From assembly GCA_020354085.1 (NCBI GenBank), contig CP070641.1, positions 1,595,766-1,603,227 on the forward strand: a stretch of DNA of 7,462 bases. The letters are read 5' to 3'. Positions within the stretch are counted from its first letter, which is position 1. Each line of letters opens with the position of its first letter. Below, piece after piece: positions 6,397 to 7,462 of this stretch. Source of the DNA: Pseudomonadota bacterium (GTDB taxonomy: Bacteria > Pseudomonadota > Gammaproteobacteria > Acidiferrobacterales > Sulfurifustaceae). Both the position numbers and the translations under genes were made by a program. The notes below the pieces were generated by a model that did not search any database, was not told the DNA's origin, and saw only the letters and a list, made by a program, of their open reading frames with translations.

Positions 6397-6585
6397 CTAG
6401 CAGTCGAGTTCACTCGCGTCCACGTACTTATCCGAGCCGATGCCATCACCGGCCCCACCGATCAGCGCGGCGGTGGCGTCATCGGTGAGACTCAGATCTT
6501 CGCCGTCGCAGGCGTAGCTTGCGGAGGCGATCGCGAGGGACGAAGCGGCGAACAGCGCGGTAACGAGGTGGTGTTTGCTAATCAT
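6397..6585 (-). CDS. Small secreted acidic peptide, unrecognised
   Basis: The product is 62 aa and of unknown function. ATG at 6585 is supported by GGAGA at 6 nt and because it places a Sec signal peptide at the N-terminus: MISKHH, then a hydrophobic LVTALFAASSLAIASA (7-22), then a likely cleavage after SYA (residue 25). The frame stays open upstream, but with non-signal-like sequence. The mature peptide would be 37 residues, with cysteine as both first (C26) and last (C62) residue, eight Asp and two Glu against one Lys. A glycine-rich middle (IGGAGDGIGS, 42-51) is followed by DKYVDASEL (52-60), which resembles the second half of an EF-hand loop although the first half does not fit. C26 is not in a good lipobox, since Tyr is at -2. 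The gene lies 214 bp after aroE with its own regulatory region. A small periplasmic or extracellular peptide, perhaps metal-binding or disulfide-closed, is an inference. Confidence 0.65.
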   Translation of the reverse strand: MISKHHLVTALFAASSLAIASASYACDGEDLSLTDDATAALIGGAGDGIGSDKYVDASELDC

Positions 6586-6619
6586 GACAGTTCTCCAAGT
6601 CGATTGAGTTTGGACTTCC

Positions 6620-6653
6620 GTCGCCGATACCCTTGGGTTGGGTTGTCGGCGAC
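6620..6653 (-). promoter_or_regulatory. 5' leader hairpin of the small peptide gene
   Basis: GTCGCCGA (6620-6627) and TCGGCGAC (6646-6653) are a perfect 8-bp inverted repeat around an 18-nt loop. On the minus strand, ACCC and GGGT inside the loop can form a second short stem. If transcription starts near 6656, as the upstream sites suggest, this hairpin is the very 5' end of the mRNA. It ends 34 nt before the start codon, so it leaves the ribosome site free. Confidence 0.45.
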
Positions 6654-6662
6654 TCGACCAGA

Positions 6663-6705
6663 AGTATTGACTGTCTTGCTTGCACACGCGGTGACACGGT
6701 TCACA
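6663..6705 (-). promoter_or_regulatory. CRP-type dyad with downstream -10-like element (small peptide promoter)
   Basis: On the minus strand TGTGA-ACCGTG-TCACC (6705-6690) is close to the CRP core TGTGA-N6-TCACA. If the dyad is centred at -41.5, the class II arrangement, the start falls at 6656 and the -10 position reads AATACT (6668-6663), matching 4 of 6 consensus bases. There is no good -35, as expected for an activator-dependent promoter. The family of the regulator is inferred from the dyad alone. Confidence 0.4.
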
Positions 6706-6721
6706 ACCGCGGGCGCTAGCT

Positions 6722-6737
6722 TGTGACAAACATCACG
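6722..6737 (-). promoter_or_regulatory. Second CRP-type dyad
   Basis: TGTGA-CAAACA-TCACG on the plus strand has the same GTGA-N6-TCAC core as the dyad at 6691-6704. The two cores are exactly 32 bp apart, about three helical turns, so bound proteins would lie on the same DNA face. It would sit at about -73 from the inferred start of the small peptide gene. Confidence 0.38.
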
Positions 6738-6743
6738 ATTCCG

Positions 6744-6781
6744 AAACAATCCGGCGAGACCTGCGCTGCAAGGTATCGCCG
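6744..6781 (-). terminator. Intrinsic terminator of aroE
   Basis: Beginning 18 nt after the aroE stop codon, a 6-bp outer stem (6776-6781 with 6752-6757) continues through a one-pair mismatch into ACC/GGT and TGC/GCA pairs with one bulged base and a 3-nt loop. On the minus strand it is followed by GATTGTTT, a broken T-tract. Position, length and trailing Ts fit a rho-independent terminator. It would separate aroE from the small peptide gene. Confidence 0.5.
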
Positions 6782-6799
6782 ATGGAACAACTGACGAGC

Positions 6800-7462
6800 T
6801 CAGGCACCTTTGCGCAGCGCCTCGATCACCGGACGCGTTTGCGGGCGCACCGCTTTCCATAGCAAATAAGACTCCGCTGCCTGCTCGACCAACATACCGA
6901 GGCCGTCAACGGCTCGTTCGGCACCGTGACGCATCGCCCAATCGACGAATGGTGTCGCACGGTCGCCATACATCATGTCGTAAGCCAACGCGTGGTTGGC
7001 GAAGAGATTGTCCGGCAACGGCAGCGCCGCGCCCTTTAAGCTTGCTGCCGTACCGTTGATGACGAGATGGAAATGCCTGCCGCGCAGTGCATCGAACCCG
7101 CAGGTCTCGATCTTGCCGGCAGTGGTGAAGGCCTCGGCAAGATCGCGCGCTTTGGAAACAGTGCGATTGGCAACCACCAGCCGCGCCGGGTGGTGCTTGA
7201 GCAGCGGCCCCAATACGCCGCGCACCGCCCCGCCTGCGCCCAACACCAACACGTCCTTGCCGCGCAGGTTGATGTCGAGATTGTGGATGATGTCGTGAAT
7301 CAAACCGGCGCCGTCGGTGTTGTCGCCGAACATCTTGCCATCGGCCTCGAACTTGATTGTGTTGACGGCGCCGGCGAGCCGTGCGCGCTCGCTCATATGG
7401 TCGACGAGGCGAAATGCGTCCTGTTTGAAGGGTACGGTAATGTTGAGCCCCTTGCCGCCGTT
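6800..7462 (-). CDS. aroE: Shikimate dehydrogenase AroE, C-terminal part (5' end outside window)
   Basis: 220 codons and a TGA stop are present, and the frame runs off the right edge. AroE reduces 3-dehydroshikimate to shikimate with NADPH in the cytoplasm, in aromatic amino acid synthesis. The first visible residues include GLNITVPFKQDAF, with the catalytic lysine at 7424-7426. They are followed by GAVNT, with the substrate-binding Asn at 7361-7363, and GDNTDG, with the catalytic Asp at 7313-7315. The cofactor domain shows VLGAGGAVRGVLGPL and VANRTVSKA, the latter being the NADPH-selecting loop. The C-terminus has YDMMYGDRATPF and DGLGMLVEQAAESYLLW. About 50-60 N-terminal residues are missing, judged from the usual length near 272 aa. 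An ATG at 7396 within the frame is internal, because the catalytic lysine lies before it. Confidence 0.96.
   Translation of the reverse strand, partial: NGGKGLNITVPFKQDAFRLVDHMSERARLAGAVNTIKFEADGKMFGDNTDGAGLIHDIIHNLDINLRGKDVLVLGAGGAVRGVLGPLLKHHPARLVVANRTVSKARDLAEAFTTAGKIETCGFDALRGRHFHLVINGTAASLKGAALPLPDNLFANHALAYDMMYGDRATPFVDWAMRHGAERAVDGLGMLVEQAAESYLLWKAVRPQTRPVIEALRKGA

Noticed and set aside
6397..6585. Bacteriocin-type double-glycine leader (IGG at 42-44) in the small peptide
   Set aside because: A clear Sec-type signal peptide precedes it, and no peptidase-transporter or immunity gene is nearby.

Overview
The window looks like the chromosome of a Pseudomonadota bacterium, most likely a beta- or gammaproteobacterium. 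The codons are GC-rich. There is a complete tripartite tricarboxylate transporter (TTT) operon, a transporter family greatly expanded in Betaproteobacteria. An aroE gene lies near a convergent gamma-carbonic anhydrase, an arrangement that recalls the aroE-yrdB/yrdA region of enterics. No rRNA, tRNA, CRISPR array, insertion sequence or phage gene was seen.

Layout. (1) Left edge, + strand: the 3' end of a fumarylacetoacetate hydrolase (FAH) family enzyme, then a ketopantoate reductase-like enzyme 22 bp downstream. They are probably one operon whose start lies outside the window. (2) Positions 5440 down to 1388, - strand: tctC, tctB and tctA, then an unusual fourth gene. It encodes a cytidylate kinase-like domain joined to a C-terminal BON domain and follows tctA after 18 bp with a perfect AGGAGG. 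Its 3' end converges on the reductase gene, with a GC-rich hairpin between them. (3) Positions 5441-5766: a 326-bp divergent regulatory region. It holds a close match to a sigma-54 (RpoN) -24/-12 promoter facing tctC, and an 8+8 bp dyad about 166 bp upstream of the predicted transcription start. A phased direct repeat lies in front of the next gene. (4) Positions 5767-6303, + strand: a complete gamma-class carbonic anhydrase. (5) Positions 6304-6799: a small - strand gene for a 62-residue, very acidic, probably exported peptide. Two CRP-type dyads, a plausible promoter and a 5' hairpin lie upstream of it. (6) Right edge, - strand: the 3' part of aroE with a plausible intrinsic terminator.

How the parts fit. 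TctC is the periplasmic binding protein, and TctB and TctA are the membrane subunits, of a secondary carboxylate uptake system. The neighbouring FAH-family and keto-acid reductase-like enzymes could process an imported organic acid, but the substrate cannot be read from sequence. The points most worth a second look are the sigma-54 promoter with its distal dyad, the kinase-BON gene placed as the fourth gene of a TTT operon, and the small secreted acidic peptide with its own regulatory region.
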